Shown here: positions 1-6,334 of the stretch, piece after piece | Layout: every line of letters begins with the position of its first letter | Position numbering within the stretch: position 1 is the first letter of the stretch | Assembly: GCA_026193155.1 (NCBI GenBank) | Contig: JAPHSI010000256.1 | Coordinates: 1 to 10,790, forward strand | Source of the DNA: Sulfurimonadaceae bacterium | GTDB taxonomy: Bacteria > Campylobacterota > Campylobacteria > Campylobacterales > Sulfurimonadaceae | DNA length: 10,790 bases | Direction: 5' to 3' | Program-made: the position numbers and the translations under genes | Notes under the pieces: model-generated | Databases searched by the model: none | Told to the model about the DNA's origin: nothing | What the model saw: the letters and a program-made list of their open reading frames with translations, nothing else

Positions 1-206
1 ATTTCATCTTTTAATTTAAAAAAGAAACGTAGTTTTTTCAGTGCATCTACAATACCCATTATTGCTAAGGCTGATAAATCTACTATAGGCTCACCTAACT
101 CTTTGGTAAAGATACCTACAAACTCTACATCTGAAGACAACTCTTCTTTTAATGATTTAAGATGCACATTTGCCGAGTGCTCCAGAGCTGATACAAGTAT
201 TTTCAT
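1..206 (-). CDS. lpxB: Lipid-A-disaccharide synthase LpxB, N-terminal part (runs off the left edge)
   Basis: LpxB is a peripheral inner-membrane glycosyltransferase that joins UDP-2,3-diacylglucosamine to lipid X to make the lipid A disaccharide. Only the first 68 codons are present. The translation starts MKILVSALEHSANVHLKSL and contains LAIMGIVDALKKLRFFFK, which corresponds to the conserved LAVMGIVEVL region near the N-terminus of known LpxB proteins; the usual GE-SGD segment appears here as the divergent ALEHSAN. The start codon ATG (206-204) overlaps the TGA stop of the upstream cytochrome gene as ATGA, which suggests translational coupling within one transcript. The identification rests on this short but characteristic N-terminal stretch, so the catalytic C-terminal half cannot be assessed. 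Confidence 0.85.
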   Translation of the reverse strand, partial: MKILVSALEHSANVHLKSLKEELSSDVEFVGIFTKELGEPIVDLSALAIMGIVDALKKLRFFFKLKDE

Positions 207-565
207 GAACCGCCGTCTCCTTCTTGGTAAAAACTATCGTCATATCTTTTAGTTGATGTTTCATCTACATATTCATTCATATATATAGTTAGTGCATCTA
301 TCTCATCATCGCTAAGGTTCATGGCAAAAGGTATCATCATCTCTTGTTGTTGATTATCTGCTTCACGTGAGCGAAAACGTTTAAGTTTGTATGTTAAAAA
401 ACCTTTTGCACGGTTAGCTAGATAAGGATATCTGTGCATCCCCTCTAATTTTGTACCGTGACAACCCCCACAACCTTTTTGTTTATAAAGTCTTTTTCCT
501 TTTTCATAAACAGTGTCTGCATTTAAAGTTAAAAAAGTTAAAAAAGTTAGTAAAAGAAAACGCAA
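203..565 (-). CDS. Small exported monoheme cytochrome c (class I)
   Basis: Predicted periplasmic electron carrier of about 120 residues. A hydrophobic Leu/Phe-rich signal peptide ends near NAD (about residue 16). A single heme-binding CGGCH motif follows at residues 32-36, and a C-terminal segment with MM-IPFAMNLSDDEI supplies the sixth-ligand Met, most likely Met76 or Met77 by analogy with c4/c553-type cytochromes. I prefer the TTG at 565 because GAGG (572-575) sits six bases upstream; the longer frame from TTG 577 would add four residues but has no ribosome binding site. Its stop overlaps the lpxB start by four bases. The redox partner is unknown, and a link to lipid A synthesis is not evident beyond co-transcription. 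Confidence 0.85.
   Translation of the reverse strand: MRFLLLTFLTFLTLNADTVYEKGKRLYKQKGCGGCHGTKLEGMHRYPYLANRAKGFLTYKLKRFRSREADNQQQEMMIPFAMNLSDDEIDALTIYMNEYVDETSTKRYDDSFYQEGDGGS
528..549. repeat. 9-bp in-frame tandem repeat inside a signal-peptide region
   Basis: The unit GTTAAAAAA occurs at 528-536 and 537-545 with a partial third copy at 546-549. Read on the minus strand it encodes repeated Phe-Leu-Thr in the hydrophobic core of the cytochrome signal peptide. The unit length is a multiple of three, so copy changes would lengthen or shorten the core without a frameshift. Confidence 0.7.
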
Positions 566-571
566 TCTAAG

Positions 572-575
572 CCTC
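572..575 (-). promoter_or_regulatory. Ribosome binding site that decides the cytochrome start
   Basis: On the minus strand GAGG lies six bases upstream of the TTG at 565-563. The alternative TTG at 577-575 overlaps this site and has only AT-rich sequence before it, so 565 is the better start. Confidence 0.55.
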
Positions 576-582
576 AATAAAT

Positions 583-588
583 TATAAT
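583..588 (+). promoter_or_regulatory. Candidate -10 box for the dihydroorotase-like gene
   Basis: TATAAT on the plus strand, 40 bases before the ATG at 629, would give a leader of about 35 bases. No convincing -35 box is visible, as is common in Campylobacterota. It lies back to back with a minus-strand TATAAT at 595-600. Confidence 0.45.
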
Positions 589-594
589 AACGAA

Positions 595-600
595 ATTATA
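595..600 (-). promoter_or_regulatory. Candidate -10 box for the cytochrome c - lpxB transcript
   Basis: The plus strand reads ATTATA, giving TATAAT on the minus strand. Initiation about seven bases downstream would leave a leader of roughly 20 bases before the TTG at 565, long enough to include the GAGG ribosome binding site. It overlaps the region of the divergent plus-strand promoter, so the two may compete. Confidence 0.45.
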
Positions 601-628
601 TCAAAACCAGCAGTAAAGGCAGGCAAAT

Positions 629-1762
629 ATGGTAATAAAAAATGCAATGATTTGTGATGAAGACGGATTACGTGAGGGAAACTTTACTATTGAAGACAGA
701 ACAGACAATATTATAGATGCAGACGGTGCATACCTTATCCCTGCCTTGGTGGATTTAAATGTTAAACTTAATGACGGTGTATTAAACTCTCAAAATATTC
801 AATCTGTTTCAATTGAAGCAAAAAAAGGCGGAATAGGTCATATAGTTTTAAATGCCGATTCAACACCCTCAATAGATAATGAAGGAATCTTAGAATTTGC
901 ACAAAATGGTCTAAGAGATGCAGAAGGCTCAAATGTAGATGTTATGTTAAATGCACTGCAAGGTGATGGAAGTTTGAGTAATATCGCAATTCTTTTAAAA
1001 AAGGGTGCCGTTAGTCCCTACATGAGTACTATAGCAAAAAATGACGTAGCTATAAAAATAGCCGAATATATTCAGATGTATGGTAATACACTGTTTGTAA
1101 AAGCCGAAGATAATTCACTTATTAGCAGTGGAGTTATGCTTGATGGTGATGTAAGCTCTCGCTTAGGGCTTGCAGGGATACCTGACTTGAGCGAAGTCTT
1201 ACATGTTAGTCGTATGATTGAAATAGCTAGACATTTTAAAATAAAAATTTTATTTAAATCAATAGCATCTCCCCGCTCAATATCTTTAATAACACAGGCA
1301 AAAAAAGAGGGTGTAGAAGTTTCATGTGAGGTGTCTCTTCATCATCTAATAAATTCCGATGAGGCTTGTGAAGGCTTTAATACTGTTGCAAAACTTGATC
1401 CGCCGCTTGCATCTAAGAGTGATTTAATTTTACTTCAAGATGCATTAAAGAACGGACGAATAGATATACTGACTATGTTGCATCAGCCATCTTCTCCGGT
1501 AAATAAAGAAGTAGCATTTTATGATGCCGCATATGGATGCGAATCTATAGCAGACGCACTGCCTTTGTACTATACAAAACTTGTAAAAACAGGTTTGATT
1601 AGCATGGAAAAACTTGTAGAATTAGTTTCTATAAATCCTTCAAAAGTTATAGCTAAAAAAGTGTCATATATACTTTTTAATCCTGAGACAAAATCAACTA
1701 TAAGAAATGCTCAGTCTCTTTATAATGGGGAAGATGTTTTTGGAGAGGTTATAAACTTATAA
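629..1762 (+). CDS. pyrC': Dihydroorotase-like protein, probably non-catalytic (PyrC' / PyrX type)
   Basis: A 377-residue protein with the layout of type I dihydroorotases, the amidohydrolases that cyclise carbamoyl aspartate in pyrimidine synthesis. Family landmarks are present: LIPALVDLNV at 36-45, AGIPDLSEV at 182-190, EVSLHHL at 234-240, LDPPLAS at 256-262 and the C-terminal INPSKV. Key residues are lost: the DxHxH metal motif reads D42-L-N44-V-K46, the HxxH region reads L208 and S211, and the catalytic Asp of the TDHAP motif is L284. Catalysis therefore looks impossible, as in the PyrC' proteins that scaffold aspartate transcarbamoylase (PyrB) in Pseudomonas. A role as a PyrB partner is inferred; pyrB is not in the window. 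It is divergent from the cytochrome gene and convergent with the cyclase gene. The ATG at 629 follows a weak AGGC site. Confidence 0.8.
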   Translation: MVIKNAMICDEDGLREGNFTIEDRTDNIIDADGAYLIPALVDLNVKLNDGVLNSQNIQSVSIEAKKGGIGHIVLNADSTPSIDNEGILEFAQNGLRDAEGSNVDVMLNALQGDGSLSNIAILLKKGAVSPYMSTIAKNDVAIKIAEYIQMYGNTLFVKAEDNSLISSGVMLDGDVSSRLGLAGIPDLSEVLHVSRMIEIARHFKIKILFKSIASPRSISLITQAKKEGVEVSCEVSLHHLINSDEACEGFNTVAKLDPPLASKSDLILLQDALKNGRIDILTMLHQPSSPVNKEVAFYDAAYGCESIADALPLYYTKLVKTGLISMEKLVELVSINPSKVIAKKVSYILFNPETKSTIRNAQSLYNGEDVFGEVINL

Positions 1763-1816
1763 TATTGTGTATATTAGTATAAAAAATTATATTTTATTTG
1801 AGAATATTATGTATAT
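1761..1816. repeat. Imperfect direct repeat between convergent genes
   Basis: Two 14-base copies, AATATTGTGTATAT at 1761-1774 and AATATTATGTATAT at 1803-1816, differ at one base. They sit in the short gap between the two convergent stops. The sequence is nearly all A and T, so chance is a real possibility. No GC-rich hairpin terminator is visible in this gap. Confidence 0.35.
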
Positions 1817-1817
1817 C

Positions 1818-2837
1818 TTATTTATTAAAACTTTTTTGTATATTTGGAAATTCTTTGTTTAATTTTTCTTTACCTAAATCATTTATATATAAATAATCAT
1901 CAATACCTAAAAAGTATTTTGAAATATTCAATTGTTTTTTATAATATTTTGACAAATCAGCTATAACCCAAAACTCTACACTTTGTAAATAGTCAAAGTA
2001 CTCTTGATTAGAACCTGTAACTTTTATTCTAGGATTTGGTTTTTCCTTAGATATACTTTTTTTCGCAATAGTATCTTCAGTTAATTGAAATAATAAGACA
2101 CTTAAACTATAAGAATGTTGAGCTTCTCCATTATTGCGTTCAATAAACTTTTCATTGTTTAAACAAATGTTCATATAATAAGCTTCAAACTCAGTTAATT
2201 GTTTTTCTACTATTTCTACTTCTTTAAATTCAGTTGGAGTATCATTGTTTAAGTAATCTAAGTCTTGATTAATATATTGATGAACTTTTAATGGCATAGA
2301 ATGTTTTACAGTTGTTGAATATGTTATAAAAGATTCCATATATTTCTCTCTCTCATTTAACTTATCAAAAACAGAATCTCCAACTAAAATTTGATTCCCA
2401 TCACATATACTTTGAACCCTTGAAGCATAGTTAATTCCTTTACCTGCTATATTTCTATTTCCATTTATATCTGTTATTAAGTTGTCAGTGTTTTCATTTA
2501 GACCAATTCTTATTTCAATTTTTCTTTTACTATCATCCATTTTCTTATTATAATCATGCAGTTTTTTTAGCAGTAATAGAGATAATTCAATATGGATATC
2601 AAATGGTTTATGAATATCAATAAGTGATATACACATTCCATCACCAGTAGGAATTAGAATACGATGTTCAGCATCAATTTTTAGTTCATTCAAAGAGTCC
2701 AAAACAATTTTATTTAGTGTTGATATAATATCAGATTGTGCTTCTACACTTCGACTATGTGTATAATTCACTATGTCTAAAAATATATGTTTTGCTTCAA
2801 CAGTTTCAACTTCTTCTACATTTTTATTTTTGCTCAT
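1818..2837 (-). CDS. Class III nucleotidyl cyclase domain protein with unknown C-terminal domain
   Basis: A 339-residue protein with no signal peptide or membrane segment, so probably cytosolic. Residues 15-195 fit a class III cyclase domain. The metal-binding Asp residues are D21 in FLDIVNYT and D66 in PTGDGM, and the transition-state pair is N136 and R140 in GINYASR. Spacing from D21 to D66 and on to N136 matches Rv1625c-type enzymes. The two positions that select the purine base, normally Lys and Asp/Thr, are I62 and N129, so the substrate cannot be predicted as ATP or GTP. Residues 200-339 are not recognised and contain no known sensor motif that I can name. The gene stands alone with its own candidate promoter, is AT-rich even for this window, and may be an acquired islet. 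Orphan signalling cyclase and phage-defence cyclase (Pycsar-like) are both possible; no effector gene is adjacent. Confidence 0.8.
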   Translation of the reverse strand: MSKNKNVEEVETVEAKHIFLDIVNYTHSRSVEAQSDIISTLNKIVLDSLNELKIDAEHRILIPTGDGMCISLIDIHKPFDIHIELSLLLLKKLHDYNKKMDDSKRKIEIRIGLNENTDNLITDINGNRNIAGKGINYASRVQSICDGNQILVGDSVFDKLNEREKYMESFITYSTTVKHSMPLKVHQYINQDLDYLNNDTPTEFKEVEIVEKQLTEFEAYYMNICLNNEKFIERNNGEAQHSYSLSVLLFQLTEDTIAKKSISKEKPNPRIKVTGSNQEYFDYLQSVEFWVIADLSKYYKKQLNISKYFLGIDDYLYINDLGKEKLNKEFPNIQKSFNK

Positions 2838-2860
2838 TAGTAACCAACTTATTTTAAATT

Positions 2861-2866
2861 ATTATA
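2861..2866 (-). promoter_or_regulatory. Candidate -10 box for the cyclase gene
   Basis: The plus strand reads ATTATA, giving TATAAT on the minus strand 24 bases upstream of the ATG at 2837. The predicted leader is about 18 bases. The start has no strong ribosome binding site, which hints at low translation. Confidence 0.4.
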
Positions 2867-2875
2867 TTTTAGCTG

Positions 2876-2921
2876 TTTTAGTTAAAAATCCACATGTCAA
2901 TATAAGCTTAACTAACTAAAA
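2876..2921. repeat. 8-bp inverted repeat in the divergent cyclase/nagZ promoter region
   Basis: TTTTAGTT at 2876-2883 is the exact reverse complement of AACTAAAA at 2914-2921, with a second overlapping match TAGTTAA/TTAACTA inside. The arms lie between the two divergent -10 boxes, a plausible place for an operator. The arms are AT-rich, so this may be chance. Confidence 0.35.
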
Positions 2922-2932
2922 GTTTATAAATG

Positions 2933-2938
2933 TATAAT
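2933..2938 (+). promoter_or_regulatory. Candidate -10 box for the nagZ-led recycling operon
   Basis: TGTATAAT (TATAAT at 2933-2938) lies 28 bases upstream of the GTG start of nagZ, giving a leader of about 20 bases that includes AAGGGA at 2955-2960. As no gap above 10 bases follows until 9932, this is the best candidate promoter for the whole eight-gene operon. Confidence 0.5.
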
Positions 2939-2965
2939 TTTATAACATTTACTTAAGGGATTTTA

Positions 2966-3994
2966 GTGGATATATCAGAAGCAGAGTTAAAACAAAAAAT
3001 TGCAAAGATGCTTATAATAGGGTTTGATACTCTTGTAGTTAATGAAGATGATTATATCTATAAGTGTATCAAAGAGTATGGAGTCGGCGGTGTTATACTT
3101 TTTGATAAATTTTATGAAGATAGAAAAAAAGCTAAAAATATCCAAAATCCTAAGCAGTTAAAAGAACTGACAACTCAGCTTCAAAATATAAACCAAAACA
3201 AACTTTTAATATCTATAGACCAAGAGGGCGGGCGTATTGCCAGACTTAAAGAAGAGGATGGTTTTTCTAAAACTATATCAGCAAAAGAGCTTGCATCTTT
3301 AGGTGAGGAGAGTGCACGTAAACATTATGCATCTATTGCATCTGAGTTAGAAGACTTAGGTGTAAATATTGACTTTGCACCACTTGTTGATCTTGGCTTA
3401 AATAAAGAGAGTGATGTTATCTATAAACTAGACCGTGCATATTCAGACGATGCGGATATAGTTGCAAAATATGCAAGTATTTTTATGGATGAGTTGGCTT
3501 CTCATAAAGTGATTAGTTGTTTAAAACACTTTCCCGGTCACGGTTCCGCAAAAGGTGATTCACACGAGGGCTTTGTAGATGCCACAAATACTTGGAGTGA
3601 ATTGGAACTAGAACCGTATAAAAGACTGCTTCATAAAACCAAAATGATAATGACGGCACATGTCTTTAATAAAAATTTAGATGATACATATCCTGCTACA
3701 CTCTCTTACAATACAAATACAAAATTACTTAGAGAAAAGATGGGATATGATGGAGTGATTATCGGTGATGATTTGCAGATGGGTGCTATAAAAGAGCACT
3801 ATTCAAACGAAGAGGCATTAAAACTTAGCATCAACTCCGGAGTAGACTTGATTATGTACTGCAACCAGCTTGGAGATGACAAGGCTGAAGATATTATAGA
3901 AATTATATATAAGTTAATCAAAAATGGTGAAATAGCACAAGAGCGTATAGAAGAATCAAACAAACGTATAGACAGACTACTGAGTGAGATATAG
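2966..3994 (+). CDS. nagZ: Beta-N-acetylhexosaminidase NagZ (glycoside hydrolase family 3)
   Basis: NagZ removes the non-reducing GlcNAc from GlcNAc-anhydroMurNAc (with or without peptide) in the cytoplasm during peptidoglycan recycling. The 342-residue protein has no signal peptide. It carries the family signatures IDQEGGRIARL at 84-94, the loop KHFPGHG at 187-193 followed by DSH at 198-200 (the His/Asp general acid pair), and the nucleophile in IGDDLQMGA at 266-274, where the first Asp (D268) is the likely nucleophile. This is a single-domain length typical of Gram-negative NagZ. The start is GTG at 2966, five bases after a good AAGGGA site. The stop TAG touches the ATG of the symporter gene directly. 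Its place at the head of an operon with anmK, amgK and murU supports the recycling role. Confidence 0.93.
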   Translation: MDISEAELKQKIAKMLIIGFDTLVVNEDDYIYKCIKEYGVGGVILFDKFYEDRKKAKNIQNPKQLKELTTQLQNINQNKLLISIDQEGGRIARLKEEDGFSKTISAKELASLGEESARKHYASIASELEDLGVNIDFAPLVDLGLNKESDVIYKLDRAYSDDADIVAKYASIFMDELASHKVISCLKHFPGHGSAKGDSHEGFVDATNTWSELELEPYKRLLHKTKMIMTAHVFNKNLDDTYPATLSYNTNTKLLREKMGYDGVIIGDDLQMGAIKEHYSNEEALKLSINSGVDLIMYCNQLGDDKAEDIIEIIYKLIKNGEIAQERIEESNKRIDRLLSEI

Positions 3995-5479
3995 ATGCAA
4001 GCAGGTTTTTCTTTTTATGACTGGTTGATATTTGCCTCATACTTTGCATTACTGGTTTTTGCATCTATCTTTTTAGCCAACAAAAACATGAAAACCTCTC
4101 GTGAGTTTTTTGTAGCATCTAATGCTATGCCGATTTATGCCGTAGCTCTTTCACTTTTAGCTACAGCTCAATCAGCTGCAACATTTTTGGGTGCACCCGA
4201 GTTTTCTTACAGATATGATTTAACGCTTATCGGTTACTCTATAACTTCACTTTTGGCTATATATATAGTCTCAAAATTGTTAATACCAAGGTTTTATGCC
4301 ATCAATGCACTAAGTGTGTATGAACTTTTAAAAACCAGGTATGATGAGAGTGCATCTAAGAGTGCAGGGATAATGTTTTTAGTAGGTCGTATATTTGCAT
4401 CCGGGGCAAGACTTTACATAGCTGCCATAGCACTAAGTATGATTGTTTTTTATGATGTTAGTTTTTCTTCTGTAGTTTTAAGTGTAATCATTTTAATAAT
4501 AGGTGCTTTGATTTTTACATATTTCGGCGGTGTAAAGTCAGTAATATACAGCGATATCATTCAGATAGTGGTATATCTTGGAGCCGGGATAGCTGTAGTA
4601 TTTTATTTGTACAGTTCTTTAGGTATGGATTTTAACACAATAATGTCTAAATTAAGCGAGGCTCAAAAGTTAAAGTTTGTAGATTTTGAACTTAGCTTTT
4701 CAAATGAGGGAAAGTTTAACATCTTTGCACTTTTAAGTGGATATATGCTTTTAAACATAGCTGCTTTCGGACTTGATCAGGATTTGACACAAAGGGTACT
4801 TTCCTGTAAAAATGAAAAGCAGGCAAACTTTTCTTTATACGGCGCTACACTTTTAAGCATTCCAGTATCGATGCTTTTTTTGAGTATAGGTTTACTTTTA
4901 TATCTGTATTATCAAGAACACAGCATCTCTCAAAAGTTTGAGGGTGAGAGTGTGACTATTTTTATGTACTATATTTTAAATGAGATGCCTGAGGGTTTAA
5001 AAGGTTTTGTTACAATAGGGGCAATTGCCGCAGCACTCTCAAGTACAAACTCAGTTTTAGGTGCTATGAGTTCGGTTGCGATTGAAGATATATATAAACC
5101 TTATAAACTAAAAAATACTCCAAACATAGATGAGTTACATTTTGTAAAAATGGCAAAAATCATGGTGCTTGTATTTGCTGTTGCACTATCAATAATGGCA
5201 ATAATTAGTTATATAGTTCATAGCATGAGTGATGTTCCGCTTATCAGTTTTGCTCTTGGGGTAATGGCTTATGCATATAGTGGATTGCTTGGTGTTTTTG
5301 CCGCAGCCATATTTACTACAAGAGGTAACTCAAAGTTAGTCCCATACGCACTTTTGGGTGGATTTTTGAGTGTTTTAAGCATGCAAGGGTATACTTTTGG
5401 TTTAGATATCGGTTTCGCATGGCAATTAGTTATCGGGACTTTTGTCTCTTTTATTATAATGCAAATTAAGAAGGATTAG
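3995..5479 (+). CDS. Sodium:solute symporter (SSS family), candidate muropeptide or amino-sugar importer
   Basis: A 494-residue inner-membrane protein with about 13 hydrophobic segments, fitting the SSS (LeuT-fold) family. Family marks are ATAQSAATFLGAPEFSY at 56-72 in the second helix, FTYFGGVKSVIYSDIIQ at 174-190, QDLTQRVLSCKN at 262-273 and AAALSSTNSVLGAMSS at 345-360 near the expected Na2 sodium site. It follows nagZ with no intergenic base and no separate promoter, so it is co-translated with the recycling enzymes. No AmpG-type permease is in the window. From context I infer that it imports anhydro-muropeptide, GlcNAc-anhydroMurNAc or a related amino sugar by sodium coupling. The family is broad (proline, sugars, pantothenate, acetate), so sequence alone does not fix the substrate. 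Confidence 0.88.
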   Translation: MQAGFSFYDWLIFASYFALLVFASIFLANKNMKTSREFFVASNAMPIYAVALSLLATAQSAATFLGAPEFSYRYDLTLIGYSITSLLAIYIVSKLLIPRFYAINALSVYELLKTRYDESASKSAGIMFLVGRIFASGARLYIAAIALSMIVFYDVSFSSVVLSVIILIIGALIFTYFGGVKSVIYSDIIQIVVYLGAGIAVVFYLYSSLGMDFNTIMSKLSEAQKLKFVDFELSFSNEGKFNIFALLSGYMLLNIAAFGLDQDLTQRVLSCKNEKQANFSLYGATLLSIPVSMLFLSIGLLLYLYYQEHSISQKFEGESVTIFMYYILNEMPEGLKGFVTIGAIAAALSSTNSVLGAMSSVAIEDIYKPYKLKNTPNIDELHFVKMAKIMVLVFAVALSIMAIISYIVHSMSDVPLISFALGVMAYAYSGLLGVFAAAIFTTRGNSKLVPYALLGGFLSVLSMQGYTFGLDIGFAWQLVIGTFVSFIIMQIKKD

Positions 5480-5482
5480 AAT

Positions 5483-5908
5483 TTGTTATATTTGAGTGTT
5501 AAACTTATACATATTTTTTCGGTTTTTATTTACGGTGGATTTCTTTTTACGGATAATCTTTTTTTAGCAAAGATGAAAAATGACTTGGGTACAAGTGAAC
5601 ATGATAAGGTTAGAGAATACTTTATGCAGTATGTTAGAAAGGTAGTACCTAAAGCTCTTGTAGTGGCTGTTATAAGTGGTATTTATCTTTTACATGAAAA
5701 TTTTGGTGTTATCGGTGAAGATGGATTAACAAGTTTTCAAATTATGCTTGGATTAAAAGCATTTTTTGGTCTTTGGCTTGGAGCTCGCGGAATTTTACAA
5801 GTATTTTTCGGTATTCAGCCTTTTGTATTTAAGAGTCATTTGGTTCCGTTTATTTTAGTAATTTTAATTATATTTTTATCTCAGACTATGCATTACGGGA
5901 GCTTTTAA
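5483..5908 (+). CDS. Unrecognised four-helix membrane protein
   Basis: A 141-residue protein with four likely membrane helices at about 5-25, 55-72, 85-108 and 119-135. Several His residues sit at or near helix ends: H10, H71, H119 and H137. The N-terminal pattern LIHIFSVFIYGGFLF recalls small heme- or copper-associated membrane families such as CopD and HemJ, but the likeness is too weak to name it. The start is TTG at 5483 with a strong AAGAAGGA site (5468-5475) seven bases upstream, which overlaps the end of the symporter gene. It lies between the symporter and the next gene with gaps of three and zero bases. A role in the envelope recycling pathway is inferred only from this placement. 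Confidence 0.75.
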   Translation: MLYLSVKLIHIFSVFIYGGFLFTDNLFLAKMKNDLGTSEHDKVREYFMQYVRKVVPKALVVAVISGIYLLHENFGVIGEDGLTSFQIMLGLKAFFGLWLGARGILQVFFGIQPFVFKSHLVPFILVILIIFLSQTMHYGSF

Positions 5909-6325
5909 TTGGATAGTAGGGTAAAGAAAGTTTTAGAATTAATTCATAAACATTTTGAAGATGAAGATAAACAATACAGTGAGTATGAAAGCTCGGACGT
6001 TGAATATTTTGTAGGGTGTATGCTTTATAATCATTTTGCATTTTCAAAAGCACTTGAGAATCTAAAAACTATGGATTTATCGTATGATTTTTTATCATCA
6101 TTTAGAGATGAAGAATATGCTGAGATTGAAAAAATAGTTGAATCTATAGATTTTGAAAAAGAGGAAGAAAAACTTCTGTTTTTAGAAAACTATATATCTA
6201 AAGCAAAAGATAAATACTCTGCATCTGAGCTATATCTATTAAACAGGATAGATGGACATGTTAAAGCGTTAAAAGGTATTTATGATGGTAGCATAATACC
6301 TCAAAAAGTTGTTTTTAAAAAATAA
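5909..6325 (+). CDS. Unrecognised small acidic cytosolic protein
   Basis: A 138-residue protein, rich in Asp, Glu and Lys and probably mostly helical, with no signal peptide or membrane segment. Residues 12-31 are strongly acidic, and the C-terminus ends basic (VVFKK). No catalytic motif is evident; in particular it has no DxDG motif, so it is not the missing HAD-type MurNAc-6-P phosphatase. The start is TTG at 5909, immediately after the TAA of the previous gene, with GGGAG (5897-5901) seven bases upstream. The stop overlaps the ribosome binding site of anmK. Its tight position in the operon suggests that it is real and co-expressed with the recycling genes. Confidence 0.72.
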   Translation: MDSRVKKVLELIHKHFEDEDKQYSEYESSDVEYFVGCMLYNHFAFSKALENLKTMDLSYDFLSSFRDEEYAEIEKIVESIDFEKEEEKLLFLENYISKAKDKYSASELYLLNRIDGHVKALKGIYDGSIIPQKVVFKK

Positions 6326-6334
6326 GAAGGAACT

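Noticed and set aside
1818..2965. Complete anti-phage (Pycsar or CBASS) operon around the cyclase
   Set aside because: Neighbours are a dihydroorotase-like gene and nagZ; no membrane, TIR or nuclease effector is adjacent, so only the lone cyclase is supported.
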